In this document: positions 4,934-5,001 of the stretch, piece after piece | How positions within the stretch are numbered: position 1 is the stretch's first letter | Layout: each line of letters starts with the position of its first letter | Assembly (NCBI GenBank): GCA_020430865.1 | Contig: JAGQIY010000293.1 | Span: 1 to 5,001, forward strand | Source: Myxococcales bacterium | GTDB lineage: Bacteria > Myxococcota > Polyangia > Polyangiales > Polyangiaceae | Direction of reading: 5' to 3' | DNA length: 5,001 nt | Notes under the pieces: generated by a model | What the model saw: the letters and a program-made list of their open reading frames with translations, nothing else | Told to the model about the DNA's origin: nothing | Database searches by the model: none | Translations under genes and position numbers: made by a program

Positions 4934-5001
4934 GCGTGGCACTAGATCCGTGAGGATCTGGCACCCACCCGAGGCATCGCGCCGATACACGGGGCCAGTC
5001 A
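4934..5001. other. Right-hand edge: hairpin and short direct repeat, no gene seen
   Basis: AGATCC (4944-4949) and GGATCT (4954-4959) form a 6-bp stem with a GTGA loop. TGGCAC occurs twice as a direct repeat 22 bases apart (4937-4942 and 4959-4964), flanking that stem. One forward frame is open to the edge but is too short to judge. The stretch may be flanking chromosome or the outer end of the element. Confidence 0.4.

Noticed and set aside
4959..4978. Sigma-54-like promoter starting TGGCAC
   Set aside because: The GG-N10-GC spacing is not met; the nearest GC is two bases too far.
1..5001. CRISPR array, tRNA or rRNA genes
   Set aside because: No regularly spaced repeats, no tRNA-like cloverleaf with a T-loop and acceptor stem, and no rRNA-like sequence were seen on either strand.

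Overview
The window is GC-rich and reads like a chromosomal piece of a myxobacterium (Myxococcota, probably the Polyangiales/Sorangium side). The reasons are GTG starts, weak Shine-Dalgarno sites, and a secreted lipoprotein that combines a six-cysteine segment with a long Gly-rich linker. The transposase belongs to a type common in myxobacteria and planctomycetes. The taxonomic call is an inference from style, not from a marker gene.

Layout. Positions 2-382 hold the 3' end of a plus-strand gene for a probably surface or secreted beta-sandwich protein that ends in a carboxypeptidase regulatory-like domain. A strong hairpin (393-424) fills the short gap before a complete non-hydrolysing UDP-GlcNAc 2-epimerase gene (wecB-like, 426-1559). 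That enzyme supplies UDP-ManNAc for surface polysaccharide. A stretch of about 600 bases (1560-2162) follows with no convincing gene but several stem-loops. Next come two plus-strand genes 17 bases apart (2163-2984 and 3002-3394), both encoding putative lipoproteins of unknown function. The rest (about 3392-4933) is an insertion-sequence-like element on the minus strand. It carries one rve/DDE transposase gene (3514-4854) with an intact D-D-(34)-E triad. The last ~70 bases hold only a small hairpin and a short direct repeat.

How the parts relate. The left half is ordinary cell-envelope biology: a surface protein end and a polysaccharide precursor enzyme. The middle is accessory: a pair of unrecognised lipoproteins with many perfect inverted repeats in their coding sequence. 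The right part is a mobile element facing the lipoprotein pair. The stop codon of the second lipoprotein coincides with the best candidate left end of the element (TGAGCG..., 3392), so that lipoprotein may have been cut short by the insertion. I did not find a clearly new multi-gene system. The most notable points are the lipoprotein pair, its possible interruption by the element, the palindrome cluster inside it, and an insertion inside the active-site region of the epimerase.
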